A DNA stretch of 64,000 nucleotides. It comes from Aquabacterium sp029268225 (GTDB lineage Bacteria > Pseudomonadota > Gammaproteobacteria > Burkholderiales > Burkholderiaceae_C). Under the pieces are notes generated by a model. It was not told the origin of the DNA. It ran no database searches and worked only from the letters and a program-made list of their open reading frames with translations. Below are positions 26,484 through 36,649 of the stretch, one piece after another; position 1 is the stretch's first letter, and the number at the start of each line of letters is the position of its first letter. The translations under genes and the position numbers were made by a program. The stretch spans positions 124,001-188,000 of the forward strand of contig NZ_JBBEYB010000001.1 in NCBI RefSeq assembly GCF_037482285.1, read 5' to 3'.

Positions 26484-27233
26484 ATGAAAGCACTCGTCGC
26501 CGTCAAGCGTGTGGTGGACTACAACGTGAAGGTTCGCGTCAAAGCTGACCAGAGCGGCGTGGACATTGCCAACGTCAAGATGAGCATGAACCCCTTTGAC
26601 GAAATCGCCGTCGAAGAGGCCGTGCGCCTGAAAGAGCAGGGCATCGTCACCGAGGTGGTGGCCGTGTCCTGCGGCGTGGCCCAGTGCCAGGAGGTGCTGC
26701 GCACCGCCATGGCCATCGGTGCCGACCGTGCCATCCTGGTCGAAAGCGATGCCGAGTTGCAGCCCCTGGCCGTGGCCAAGCTGCTCAAGGCCCTCGTGGA
26801 CAAGGAACAGCCGGGCCTGATCATCGTCGGCAAACAGGCCATCGATGACGACAGCAACCAGACCGGCCAGATGCTGGCCGAGCTGGCCAACCTGCCGCAA
26901 GCCACGTTCGCGTCCAAGGTGGCCAAGGACGGTGACAAGCTGGTGGTGACCCGTGAGGTGGACGGCGGTGCCGAAACCCTGGCGCTGAGCCTGCCGGCTG
27001 TGGTGACGACCGACCTGCGTCTCAACGAGCCGCGCTACGTCACCCTGCCCAACATCATGAAGGCCAAGAAGAAGCCGCTGGACACCTTCAAGCCGGCTGA
27101 CCTGGGTGTGGATGTGAGCCCGCGTCTGAAGACGCTCAAGGTCAGCGAACCGCCTGCGCGCTCGGCCGGCATCAAGGTGCCCGATGTGGCCACCCTGGTG
27201 AGCAAGCTGAAGAACGACGCCAAGGTCCTGTGA
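26484..27233 (+). CDS. etfB: Electron transfer flavoprotein, beta subunit
   Basis: EtfB with EtfA carries electrons from acyl-CoA dehydrogenases to the quinone pool via ETF-ubiquinone oxidoreductase. The 249-residue protein starts MKALVAVKRVVDYNVKVRV and has the AMP-binding region IVGKQAIDDDSNQTGQMLAE and the ETF-beta signature NLPQATFASKV through TDLRLNEPRYVTLPNIMKA. It lies 28 bases after gcdH. Having ETF next to two acyl-CoA dehydrogenases (AliB and GcdH) suggests it serves this pathway, although it could be the cell's general ETF. Confidence 0.95.
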   Translation: MKALVAVKRVVDYNVKVRVKADQSGVDIANVKMSMNPFDEIAVEEAVRLKEQGIVTEVVAVSCGVAQCQEVLRTAMAIGADRAILVESDAELQPLAVAKLLKALVDKEQPGLIIVGKQAIDDDSNQTGQMLAELANLPQATFASKVAKDGDKLVVTREVDGGAETLALSLPAVVTTDLRLNEPRYVTLPNIMKAKKKPLDTFKPADLGVDVSPRLKTLKVSEPPARSAGIKVPDVATLVSKLKNDAKVL

Positions 27234-27256
27234 GGCCGCTGCAAGGAGACACACAC

Positions 27257-28189
27257 ATGACCGCACTCGTCATTGCCGAACACGACAACGCCACGCTCAA
27301 GGGCGCGACCCTCAACACCGTCACTGCGGCCGCCGCTTGCGGCGCGGAGGTGCACGTGCTGGTGGCAGGCCACAACGCCGGCGCAGCGGCCGCTGCCGCC
27401 GCCCAGATCGCCGGCGTCACGCAGGTGATCCATGCCGATGGCCCCAGCCTGGCGCAGGGCTTGGCCGAGAACGTGAAGGCGCAGGTCGTGAGCCTGGCCT
27501 CCGGCTACAGCCACATCCTGTTCCCGGCCACGGCTGCGGGCAAGAACGTGGCCCCCCGTGTGGCCGCCCGCCTCGACGTGGCCCAGATCAGCGATGTCAC
27601 CAAGGTGGTCTCGGCTGACACCTTCGAGCGCCCGATCTACGCCGGCAACGCCATCGCCACCGTGCAGAGCGCCGACGCGGTGAAGGTGCTGACCGTGCGC
27701 ACCACTGGCTTTGACGCTGCGGCCGCCACCGGTGGCAGCGCCACGGTGCGCACCGTGGACGCCGTGGCCGACTCGGGGCTGAGCACCTTCCAGGGCAGCG
27801 AGATCGCCAAGAACGACCGCCCCGAACTGACTGCCGCCAAGATCATCGTCTCCGGTGGTCGCGCACTGGGCTCGGCCGAGAAGTTCAACGAGGTGCTGAC
27901 GCCCCTGGCCGACAAGCTGGGTGCCGCCATCGGGGCTTCGCGCGCCGCGGTGGATGCGGGCTACGCCGCCAACGACCTGCAGGTCGGGCAGACCGGCAAG
28001 ATCGTGGCGCCGCAGCTCTACATCGCTGCCGGCATCTCGGGCGCCATCCAGCATCTGGCAGGCATGAAGGACTCCAAGGTGATCGTCGCGATCAACAAGG
28101 ATCCCGAAGCCCCGATCTTCCAGGTGGCCGACTTCGGTCTGGAAGCCGATCTGTTCGCCGCGGTGCCGGAGCTGACGCAATCGCTGTGA
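27257..28189 (+). CDS. etfA: Electron transfer flavoprotein, alpha subunit
   Basis: FAD-binding subunit of ETF, 310 residues. The C-terminal FAD domain has SGGRALGSAEKFNEVL, GASRAAVDAGYAAND, VGQTGKIVAPQLYIAAGISG and VIVAINKDPEAPIF, all family signatures. It starts MTALVIAEHDNATL after AAGGAGAC and follows etfB by 23 bases. A 105-base gap then leads to the transporter genes, the largest in the operon, which might contain an internal promoter, though no convincing -10/-35 pair was seen. Confidence 0.95.
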   Translation: MTALVIAEHDNATLKGATLNTVTAAAACGAEVHVLVAGHNAGAAAAAAAQIAGVTQVIHADGPSLAQGLAENVKAQVVSLASGYSHILFPATAAGKNVAPRVAARLDVAQISDVTKVVSADTFERPIYAGNAIATVQSADAVKVLTVRTTGFDAAAATGGSATVRTVDAVADSGLSTFQGSEIAKNDRPELTAAKIIVSGGRALGSAEKFNEVLTPLADKLGAAIGASRAAVDAGYAANDLQVGQTGKIVAPQLYIAAGISGAIQHLAGMKDSKVIVAINKDPEAPIFQVADFGLEADLFAAVPELTQSL

Positions 28190-28294
28190 TCCGCTCTGAG
28201 TGAGTCCCTCCGGGTGCCCAGACAGGGAACAAGCCTGGCGGGGCCCGCTCCCCCTGTGGCCACCAGCCACACCTCCTGACAGGAGACACCTTCT

Positions 28295-29146
28295 ATGTTG
28301 ACCATCAACCTGTTCAACGGGCTGGTCTATGGCGCCCTGCTCATCGTGATGAGTTCGGGCCTCGCCTTGATCTACGGCCTGCGCCGCGTCGTGAACTTCG
28401 CGCACGGTGCGCTCTACATGCTCGGGGCCTACCTGGGCTACACCGTGGCCCTGCAGACCAATTTCTGGGTCGCGCTGGTGGCCGCACCGGCGATCATGGC
28501 CGTGGTCGGCGTGCTGCTGGACCGCTATGGCTTTCGCCTGCTGCAAGACCGCGAGCCCCTCAACGTGATGCTCGTCACCTTCGGTTTGCTGCTGATCCTG
28601 GAAGACCTGGTGGTCGCCATCTGGGGCAAGGGCAACTACTCCATCTTCACGCCCGAGCTGCTCAACTTCTCGGTGAACCTGTTCGGCCATGATCTGCCGG
28701 CCTACCGCATCGCGGTGCTCTTCATGGGCATCGCCGTGGCCGTGGGGCTGACGCTGTGGCTGCGCTTCTCGCGCATCGGCCTGTTCGTGCGTGCCGCCTC
28801 CACCGAGCCGGTCACCACTTCGATGCAGGGCGTCAACACCGACGTGCTGAGCGCCGGTGTGGTGGGCCTGGGCAGTGCGCTGGCCGGCTTGGCCGGTGTG
28901 GTCGCCGGTCCTTTCCTGTCGCTGTCGCCGCACATGAGCTCGGACGTGCTGATCGACTCCTTCGTCGTCGTCGTGATCGGTGGCCTGGGCTCACTGGCTG
29001 GCGCCTTCATCGCCGCCATCCTGCTCGGGATGATGCAGGCCCTGGGCGCCGTCTACCTGCCCGGCGTGTCCGTCCTGTTGCCCTTCCTCTTCATGATCGC
29101 TGTGCTGATCTGGAAGCCGTCGGGCCTGATGGGCAGCCGCACCTGA
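28295..29146 (+). CDS. livH: Branched-chain-type ABC transporter permease, LivH family
   Basis: Inner-membrane permease of 283 residues with about eight hydrophobic helices and the LivH signature NLFNGLVYGALLIVMSSGLAL followed by GLRRVVNFAHGALYMLGAY, and the EAA-like GLGSALAGLAGVVAGPF. With LivM, LivG, LivF and a periplasmic binding protein it forms a complete importer. In this family substrates include branched amino acids, urea, and aromatic or alicyclic carboxylates; position behind the cyclohexanecarboxylate genes suggests uptake of that or a related acid (inference). Start follows AGGAGAC. Confidence 0.88.
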   Translation: MLTINLFNGLVYGALLIVMSSGLALIYGLRRVVNFAHGALYMLGAYLGYTVALQTNFWVALVAAPAIMAVVGVLLDRYGFRLLQDREPLNVMLVTFGLLLILEDLVVAIWGKGNYSIFTPELLNFSVNLFGHDLPAYRIAVLFMGIAVAVGLTLWLRFSRIGLFVRAASTEPVTTSMQGVNTDVLSAGVVGLGSALAGLAGVVAGPFLSLSPHMSSDVLIDSFVVVVIGGLGSLAGAFIAAILLGMMQALGAVYLPGVSVLLPFLFMIAVLIWKPSGLMGSRT

Positions 29147-29163
29147 TCGACCGGGAGAACCAC

Positions 29164-30150
29164 ATGAACATGAGTATGTCTCGCGTCAGCATCCTGTCCG
29201 TGCTGACCCTGATCCTGGGCGTGGGCATCATGACCTTCGTGACCTCCAGCTCGCTGCTGGCGATGTTCACGCAGGCCGTGGTCTATGCCATCTCGGCCTT
29301 GGGCGTGGGCTTCCTGCTGCGCCAGAACGGTCTGGTCAGCTTTGGCCACGCGCTGTTCTTTGGCGCCGCCGGCTACGGCATGGGCGTCATCCTGCAACTG
29401 GAATGGATGTCGGCCGAAGCCGCCATCTTCGCGGTGCTCGGCGGCCTGGCCGTGATGGGTTTCCTGATGGGCCTGGTGATCGTGCGGGTGCCCGGCATCG
29501 CCTTCGGCATGTTGACGCTGGCCATTGGCCAGATGGCTTACCTGCTGGCCACCCGCGCCACCGGCATGACCGGCGGCACCGATGGCATGAGCGTGGCCTG
29601 GCCCAACGAGGTGTTCGGCTTCTCGCAGTCGGTGCTGCTCAAGCCCGCGGTGCTGTTCATGATTGCCTGGGTGCTGATGGTGGTGGTCACCTACATCCTG
29701 CTGTGGGTCATCCGCACGCGCTTCGGTGCCATCACCGAGGCCATCCGCGACAACGAAGAGCGTGCCCGCTTCATCGGCATCACGACCACGGTGCCGCGTG
29801 CCCTCATCTTCGCCATCTCCGGTGTGGTCACCGGCATCGCCGGTCTGCTGTCCTCGTTCAACACCGGCTTCGTCTCGCCCGAGAACCTGCACTGGAGCGT
29901 CTCGGCCATCACCCTGCTGATGGTCGTGGTGGGGGGCTTCAAGCGCCCGGTCGGCCCGATCATCGGCGCCATCGTGTACTTCCTGTTCAAGGACCTGCTG
30001 GGTGAGTACGCCACGCACAGCAACGCCATCTTTGGCGCGGCGCTGATCGCGGTCATCGTGTTCTCGCCCGACGGGATCATCGGTGCCATCGAGCGAGCCT
30101 TCAAGGGCAAGAAGCCCGCCGGTGCGGCCCACCAGCCCATCAGCCACTGA
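29164..30150 (+). CDS. livM: Branched-chain-type ABC transporter permease, LivM family
   Basis: Second permease subunit, 328 residues with about nine hydrophobic helices. Signatures: ALGVGFLLRQNGLVSFGHAL, FGAAGYGMGVIL, and the conserved cytoplasmic loop GAITEAIRDNEERARFIGI that contacts the ATPases. It starts MNMSMSRVSILSV; an ATG three codons later is an alternative. It follows livH by 17 bases after a GGGAGAA site and is followed by livG after 18 bases. Confidence 0.88.
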   Translation: MNMSMSRVSILSVLTLILGVGIMTFVTSSSLLAMFTQAVVYAISALGVGFLLRQNGLVSFGHALFFGAAGYGMGVILQLEWMSAEAAIFAVLGGLAVMGFLMGLVIVRVPGIAFGMLTLAIGQMAYLLATRATGMTGGTDGMSVAWPNEVFGFSQSVLLKPAVLFMIAWVLMVVVTYILLWVIRTRFGAITEAIRDNEERARFIGITTTVPRALIFAISGVVTGIAGLLSSFNTGFVSPENLHWSVSAITLLMVVVGGFKRPVGPIIGAIVYFLFKDLLGEYATHSNAIFGAALIAVIVFSPDGIIGAIERAFKGKKPAGAAHQPISH

Positions 30151-30168
30151 GCGCCACAGGAGACACCC

Positions 30169-30888
30169 ATGAGCCAATATGTACTGCAGGCCCAGGATGT
30201 GGCCATCCACTACGGCGGCGTCAAGGCGCTGGACGGCGTGGACATGACGCTGGAGAAGGGCCAGATCCGTGGCCTGATCGGCCCGAACGGCGCCGGCAAG
30301 TCCACCGTGATCGATGCCATCACCGGTCGCCGTCCGCTGACGCGCGGCAAGGTGACCCTGATGGGTCAGGACGTGAGCCACCTTGGGGCGGTCGAGCGTC
30401 GCGCCCGTGGCCTGTCGCGCAGCTTCCAGCGCACCTCCATCTTCCACGGCATGACCGTGCGGGCGCAGGTGGAGCTGGCGTCTTACAAGATGGGCATGGC
30501 GAACTCGGCCGAAGACGCTGAGGCCGTGCTCAAGGAACTCGACCTCGACCGCCTGGGCAACATCGTGGCCGAGGACCTGGGCTACGGCGAGCAACGCCGC
30601 CTGGACCTGGCCCTGGCCCTGGTGGGCCGTCCGCAGGTGCTGATGCTCGACGAACCGATGGCCGGCCTGTCGGTCAAGGAATCGCACGACCTGGCCAAGC
30701 ACCTCAAGGCCTTGACCTCGAAGTGGGACGTGTCGGTGCTGCTGGTCGAGCACGACATGGACGTGGTGTTCGGCATCTCCGATGTCATCACCGTGTTCGA
30801 ACTCGGCCGCGTGATCGCCCAGGGCGCCCCCGCCGAAGTCCGCGCCAACCCGCGCGTCCGTGAAGCCTACCTCGGGAGCACCGCATGA
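30169..30888 (+). CDS. livG: ABC transporter ATP-binding protein, LivG family
   Basis: ATPase of 239 residues with Walker A GPNGAGKST, a LivG-type Q-loop region (SRSFQRTSIFHGMTV), an ABC signature degenerate from LSGGQ (LGYGEQRRLDLALAL), Walker B VLMLDEPMAGLS and the H-loop VEHDMDVVF. Note LGYGEQ in place of the usual LSGGQ/LPYGEQ. It is somewhat shorter than E. coli LivG. Its last codons overlap the livF start by four bases, implying coupled translation. Confidence 0.9.
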   Translation: MSQYVLQAQDVAIHYGGVKALDGVDMTLEKGQIRGLIGPNGAGKSTVIDAITGRRPLTRGKVTLMGQDVSHLGAVERRARGLSRSFQRTSIFHGMTVRAQVELASYKMGMANSAEDAEAVLKELDLDRLGNIVAEDLGYGEQRRLDLALALVGRPQVLMLDEPMAGLSVKESHDLAKHLKALTSKWDVSVLLVEHDMDVVFGISDVITVFELGRVIAQGAPAEVRANPRVREAYLGSTA

Positions 30889-31589
30889 CCGCTCTGTTGA
30901 ACCTGCAAGGCGTCCAGTCCTACTACGGCTCGGCGCACATCCTCCACAGCCTGAGCCTGCACGTGAACGCGGGCGAGCGCGTGGGCCTGATCGGCCGCAA
31001 CGGCGTGGGCAAGACCACCGTGGTCAACACCATCCTGGGCCTGGCCCAGATGAAGTCGGGTCACATCCACTTTGGCAGCAAGCCCATCACCAAGCCGCGC
31101 GCCTACATGGCCGCGCAAAACGGCATCGTCGTGGTGCCGCAGGGCCGCCGCATCATCGCCAACCTGACGGTGGAGGAGAACCTGCTGCTCGGCGCGGCCA
31201 CGGGCCGCAAGGGCCACTGGAACGTGGCCGAGATCTACAAGCTCTTCCCCATCCTGAAAGAGCGCGCCCACACCTCGGGCACCGCCTTGTCGGGCGGCCA
31301 GCAGCAGATGGTGGCCGTGGGCCGGGCCTTGATGGCCAACCCCGATCTGATCCTGCTGGACGAGCCCACCGAAGGCCTGGCCCCGGTGATCGTGGACCAG
31401 CTCGCTGACATCTTCAACCAGGTGGCCGACCAGGGCACCGCGCTGTTGTTGATCGAACAGAACATGAGCCTGGTGGTGCGCGTGGCGCACCGCTATCTGG
31501 CGATGGCCAAGGGATCCGTGGTGGCCGAAGGCCGTGTCGAGAACACGCGCGAGTGCCTCAAGGACCTGGAAGAACACGTGATGGTGTGA
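30885..31589 (+). CDS. livF: ABC transporter ATP-binding protein, LivF family
   Basis: Second ATPase subunit, 234 residues: LQGVQSYYGSAHILHSLSL, Walker A GRNGVGKTT, Q-loop VVPQGRRIIANLTVEENLLL, ABC signature LSGGQQQM, Walker B LILLDEPTEGLAP and a final IEQNMSLVVRVAHRY. This is the standard LivF pattern. The ATG overlaps the livG stop. The 70-base gap to the binding-protein gene contains a T-run (TTTTTT near 31592) without a stem and a GAGGAG ribosome site for the next gene. Confidence 0.9.
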   Translation: MTALLNLQGVQSYYGSAHILHSLSLHVNAGERVGLIGRNGVGKTTVVNTILGLAQMKSGHIHFGSKPITKPRAYMAAQNGIVVVPQGRRIIANLTVEENLLLGAATGRKGHWNVAEIYKLFPILKERAHTSGTALSGGQQQMVAVGRALMANPDLILLDEPTEGLAPVIVDQLADIFNQVADQGTALLLIEQNMSLVVRVAHRYLAMAKGSVVAEGRVENTRECLKDLEEHVMV

Positions 31590-31659
31590 GCCTTTTTTCG
31601 AATGTGGTGAATCGGCGGCCGGACCGCATCCGGCAGACATTGTTTGATTCGAGGAGACC

Positions 31660-32844
31660 ATGATGAACAAGTACACGAAGATGACCCAGTTGCTGGCCGG
31701 TGTGGTGCTGGTCGCCAGCCTGCCGACCGCCGCCCTGGCTCAAGCCAAGGAACCTCTGAAGATCGCCCTGGTGGCGTCGAAGTCCGGTGGTTTCTCCACC
31801 ATGGGCGCTGACGTGATCAGCGGCATCAAGTTCGCGGTGGACGAAGCCAACGCCAAGGGTGGTGTGGACGGTCGCAAGGTCGAGCTGGCCGAAGGCGACG
31901 ACGAAAGCACGCCCGACGCCGGCCGCCGCGCCGCGGAGAAGCTGACCCGCGACGGCTACAAGTTCATCCTGGGTCCCATCACCTCCTCGATCTCGCTGGC
32001 CATCAGCCAGAACCTGACCCGTTGGGACGCCGCTTTCATCGGCACCATGGCCAAGGCCGACAAGCTGACCGCTGATGCTTGTAACCCCCGTTTCATCCGC
32101 ACCAACCATTCCGACGCGATGGACCTGGCGATGATCAACCAGTGGGTCAAGGGCCTCAAGGGCAACAACTTCGCCATCTTGGCGGCCGACTATGTGTGGG
32201 GCCAGGACTCGGCCAAGTCCTTTGAAGCCGCCGTGACGGCCCAGGGCAAAAAGGTCAGCCTCAAGCTGTTCGCGCCCCTCGGCACCAAGGACTACGCGCC
32301 CTACATCCAGCAACTCAAAGCCGCCGGTGTGGACGCCATCTGGTTTGCCGACGTCTCGGGCGGTGTCAACTTCGTCAAGCAGGCCAACGACTTTGGCCTG
32401 AAGACCCCGCTGATCGGCCATGCGCTGGTCTCCAACTTCATCATCAATGCCACCGGCAAGCTGCTCGAAGGCACGCCTGGCAACGTGGGCTACACGCCTG
32501 ACGTGAACTCGCCGGCCTCCAAGGCCTTTGCCGCGGCCTTCAAGGCCAAGAACGGCCGTCTGCCCACCGACACCGAAGGCCAGGCCTACAACGGTGCCAT
32601 GGTGCTGTTCCAGGGCGTGAAGCTGGCCAAGAGCGTCGAGCCCGAAGCCGTGACCAAGGCCCTGCGCGGCGCCACCGTGGACACCCTGTATGGCAAGGCC
32701 ACCGTGCGCGCGGCCGACAACCAGATGGTGATCCCGAACTTTGTGGCCCGCGTGAAGACCGCTGATGGCGTGCTGCGTCCGGTCATCGAGCAGACCTTCC
32801 CCGCCTCGATCACACCGGCCGCCTCGCCGCTGTGCAAGATGTGA
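31660..32844 (+). CDS. Periplasmic substrate-binding protein of the ABC importer (LivK/type I fold)
   Basis: A 394-residue exported protein: signal peptide MMNKYTKMTQLLAGVVLVAS to about ALAQA, then the type I two-lobe binding fold (EPLKIALVASKSGGFSTMGA, GVDGRKVELAEGDDESTPDA, FILGPITSSISLAISQNL). It captures the substrate for LivHMGF. Homologues near aromatic and alicyclic acid operons bind such carboxylates, so cyclohexanecarboxylate or a relative is the best guess from context, not from visible ligand residues. Last gene of the operon; two tandem terminators follow. Confidence 0.87.
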   Translation: MMNKYTKMTQLLAGVVLVASLPTAALAQAKEPLKIALVASKSGGFSTMGADVISGIKFAVDEANAKGGVDGRKVELAEGDDESTPDAGRRAAEKLTRDGYKFILGPITSSISLAISQNLTRWDAAFIGTMAKADKLTADACNPRFIRTNHSDAMDLAMINQWVKGLKGNNFAILAADYVWGQDSAKSFEAAVTAQGKKVSLKLFAPLGTKDYAPYIQQLKAAGVDAIWFADVSGGVNFVKQANDFGLKTPLIGHALVSNFIINATGKLLEGTPGNVGYTPDVNSPASKAFAAAFKAKNGRLPTDTEGQAYNGAMVLFQGVKLAKSVEPEAVTKALRGATVDTLYGKATVRAADNQMVIPNFVARVKTADGVLRPVIEQTFPASITPAASPLCKM

Positions 32845-32850
32845 GGGCCT

Positions 32851-32878
32851 GGGGGCGTTGAGCGCGCCCCCTCCTTTT
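32851..32878 (+). terminator. First terminator of the catabolic operon
   Basis: A perfect seven-base GC stem (GGGGGCG, seven-base loop, CGCCCCC; 32851-32871) followed by TCCTTTT. It begins six bases after the binding-protein stop. The T-run is imperfect, and a second, stronger terminator follows. Confidence 0.6.
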
Positions 32879-32901
32879 GAATTCAGGTTTCAGAGCGCTT
32901 T

Positions 32902-32929
32902 GGGCAACCTTCGGGTTGCCCTTTTTTTT
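32902..32929 (+). terminator. Second, strong terminator of the catabolic operon
   Basis: GGGCAACC, tetraloop TTCG, GGTTGCCC, then eight T. A UUCG-capped perfect stem with a long U-run is a strong Rho-independent terminator. It isolates the 13-kb catabolic operon from the convergent glpK gene. Confidence 0.93.
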
Positions 32930-32959
32930 GCCTGGACGAGGCCGAGCGCGTGGGGTGTG

Positions 32960-34486
<1,527 letters not shown>

Positions 34487-34488
34487 GG

Positions 34489-35271
34489 TCAGGAGGCAAT
34501 CGTCAAGGCCACGCCCCATTCCTGCAGCAAGGCAGGGAAGGGCGCCGGGGGCAGGGCTTCGGTGAACACCCGCTTCATGTCTTTCAGGTGCCCCACCTTG
34601 GCCAGCGCAGGCTGGTGGAACTTGCTGGCATCGGCCACCAGCCAGGTCTCGCGGGCCTGGCTCATCATGGCCTGGGCGGCGGGCAGCTCGCGCAGGTCAC
34701 GGTCGCGCAGCGTGCCATCGGGGTCGATCCCCAGCGCGGTCACGATGCAGATGTCCACCTTGAACTGGCGCAGGTAGGCCACGGTGCTGTCGCCTTCGAG
34801 CGCACTGTCACGGCCCCGCAGCATGCCGCCGGCCACGTGCACCTTGCAGTCAGGGTGCTCGCTGAGCAGGCCGGCCACATGCAGGTTGTCGGTGATGACC
34901 TGCAGGCCGGTCTTCTTCAACAACTCGCGCGCCACGGCTTCGACCGTGGTGCCCACGCCCATCATCAGGCTGCTGCCATCGGGGATGGCGGCGGCCACCG
35001 AGCGAGCGATGCGCGCCTTGGCATCGGCCTGCACGGCCTGACGCTCCTTCCAGGCGGCCACGCTGGGGGCTTCGCGCGGCAGGCTCACCCCGCCGTGAAA
35101 GCGCAACAGCAGCCCGGCATCGGCGAGGCGCTGCACATCGCGGCGCACCGTCTGCATCGTCACGTCCAGACGCTGGGCCAGACGCTCGACCGACACGGCT
35201 CCCCGCGCCCGCACTTCATCGAGCAGCGCCTGCTGACGTGGGTTGGGACTCCAGGGGTTGGCAGGGGACAT
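34489..35271 (-). CDS. glpR: DeoR-family glycerol-3-phosphate regulon repressor
   Basis: A 260-residue DeoR-type repressor: N-terminal helix-turn-helix (PRQQALLDEVRARGAVSVERL through TMQTVRRDVQRL) and a C-terminal sugar-phosphate sensor domain (MMGVGTTVEAVARELL, VITDNLHVAGLL, GGMLRGRDSALEG, TWLVADASKFHQPAL). It is expected to repress glpK and glpD until glycerol 3-phosphate binds. It is upstream of glpK on the minus strand and divergent from the FimV-like gene and glpD, so the 190-base gap 35272-35461 probably carries its operators, though none was identified. Confidence 0.9.
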   Translation of the reverse strand: MSPANPWSPNPRQQALLDEVRARGAVSVERLAQRLDVTMQTVRRDVQRLADAGLLLRFHGGVSLPREAPSVAAWKERQAVQADAKARIARSVAAAIPDGSSLMMGVGTTVEAVARELLKKTGLQVITDNLHVAGLLSEHPDCKVHVAGGMLRGRDSALEGDSTVAYLRQFKVDICIVTALGIDPDGTLRDRDLRELPAAQAMMSQARETWLVADASKFHQPALAKVGHLKDMKRVFTEALPPAPFPALLQEWGVALTIAS

Positions 35272-35394
35272 GGGGGACTCTCCGGGGCAAGGGGTGGCAC
35301 GGCGCGGTGATGCCGTGGCAACGAAGAGATTGCAACATAAAAGCGCCCAAGCGCACCAGTTGTCGCAAGCATGCGATCACCGGACATGCGCGAC

Positions 35395-35423
35395 TGTTGT
35401 CGCTCCCCCCTTCGTGCTAGAGT
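35395..35423 (+). promoter_or_regulatory. Candidate promoter for the FimV-like gene and glpD
   Basis: An extended -10 element (TG-C-TAGAGT, 35415-35423) lies 39 bases before the ATG at 35462. A poor -35 (TTGTCG near 35397) is only 15 bases away. The assignment is tentative. Confidence 0.3.
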
Positions 35424-35461
35424 CAAAACGCACATCTTCTTACAGGAAGGTCCAAGACACG

Positions 35462-36640
35462 ATGAAGCAGTGGAAGCAGGTTTCCGCCGTGGCCGCTGCG
35501 GCCATGGCCCTGGTTTCAGGGGGCGCACAGGCCCTGGGACTGGGGACACCCAACAGCCGGGCCATCCTGGGGGAATCCTTGCGGATCTCGGTGCCGCTGG
35601 AGCTGGAAACTGGCGAAGACACCGACGACGGTTGCCCGCAAGCCGAGGTCTACTACGGTGACGGACGCGTCGATGCTGGCAAGGTGATCCTGGGTGTGTC
35701 GCCGCAAAGCGGGCGCCATCGCGTGCTGACGGTGCGGGCCATCCAGCCCATCAATGAGCCGCTCATCGAGGTGAGCCTCAGCTACGGTTGCGGCGCCCGC
35801 CTCTCGCGCAAGTTCACGATATTTGCCAGCCCTCCCGAGTTCGTGCCCACCGTGGTGCTGCGCCCGGCCACCACCTCCGAGCCCGCAACCGACGCCCGCG
35901 TGAGCGAGGGCGCCGCCGCATCGGTCAGCGGCACGCGCGTGGCCACGGCGTCGGCGGTGCGCGCAGAGCCGGCCGCGCCCCGTGCCGTTCGACCCGTGCC
36001 GGTGCGTCGACCCGCCAAGGTGGCCGCGCCAGCTCCCGCGCCCCGTCCCAAGGCTCCGCCGGCGCCCCCCCCGCAGGCTGCCCCGGCACCGGTGCCGGAG
36101 CCCGTGGTCGCCCCCACCCCGGCGCCCACGCCGGCGGCGGTCCCTGCTTCGGCCAACCCGCCTGCCTCGGCGGTGGCTGCGGCGCCCAAGGCCTCTTCGG
36201 TCGTTGTGCGCAAGCCCGCACCGGCCCCCAAGCCGGCCCCCGTGTCGCGTCTGGTGCTCGACCCGGTCGTGCCCATGGCCGCCACGATGCCCGGCGCTGG
36301 CGCCAGCAGTGTGGCTTCGGCGGTGCAGCCCAATCTGGTCACTTCGCAAGCGGGCTCTGACCTCGATCGCCTGCAGGCACAACTGGCCCAAGACCGTCAG
36401 CGTCTCGACGAGATGGAAAAGCTCATCACCCAGTTGCGCCAGGAGGCTGAGCAGGCCAAGGCCGCTGCCTCCGGGGTGGGTGTGGGCCGACCTGCGGGCC
36501 TGTCCGATGCCAGCCATCCGGCCTGGTTGGTGGCCGTCTCGGCCGTGGCGGGCGCATCGCTGCTGCTCAGCGCCTACCTCCTCCTGCGTCTGCGCCGGCA
36601 GGATCAGGCCCGTGCCTGGTGGACCGATGCACCGCGCTGA
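35462..36640 (+). CDS. Short FimV-like protein: FimV N-terminal domain, Pro/Ala linker, coiled coil, membrane helix
   Basis: A 392-residue protein with a signal peptide (MKQWKQVSAVAAAAMALVSG to AQA), a FimV-N-type domain (ALGLGTPNSRAILGESLRIS and INEPLIEVSLSYGCG, then a KFTIFASPPEF end), a long Pro/Ala-rich linker (about 130-290), a coiled coil (DLDRLQAQLAQDRQRLDEME) and one transmembrane helix near 355-380. FimV/TspA hub proteins share this order but continue into cytoplasmic TPRs, absent here. FimV proteins organise polar type IV pili and bind peptidoglycan. The location between glpR and glpD is odd for such a protein. ATG at 35462 follows AGGAAGG at a long spacing. Function unknown. Confidence 0.7.
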   Translation: MKQWKQVSAVAAAAMALVSGGAQALGLGTPNSRAILGESLRISVPLELETGEDTDDGCPQAEVYYGDGRVDAGKVILGVSPQSGRHRVLTVRAIQPINEPLIEVSLSYGCGARLSRKFTIFASPPEFVPTVVLRPATTSEPATDARVSEGAAASVSGTRVATASAVRAEPAAPRAVRPVPVRRPAKVAAPAPAPRPKAPPAPPPQAAPAPVPEPVVAPTPAPTPAAVPASANPPASAVAAAPKASSVVVRKPAPAPKPAPVSRLVLDPVVPMAATMPGAGASSVASAVQPNLVTSQAGSDLDRLQAQLAQDRQRLDEMEKLITQLRQEAEQAKAAASGVGVGRPAGLSDASHPAWLVAVSAVAGASLLLSAYLLLRLRRQDQARAWWTDAPR

Positions 36641-36649
36641 GCTCGTTCG

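Noticed and set aside
28295..32844. Leucine/isoleucine/valine importer as the specific function of the Liv-type ABC genes
   Set aside because: Family name alone does not give the substrate; operon context favours an alicyclic or aromatic carboxylate.
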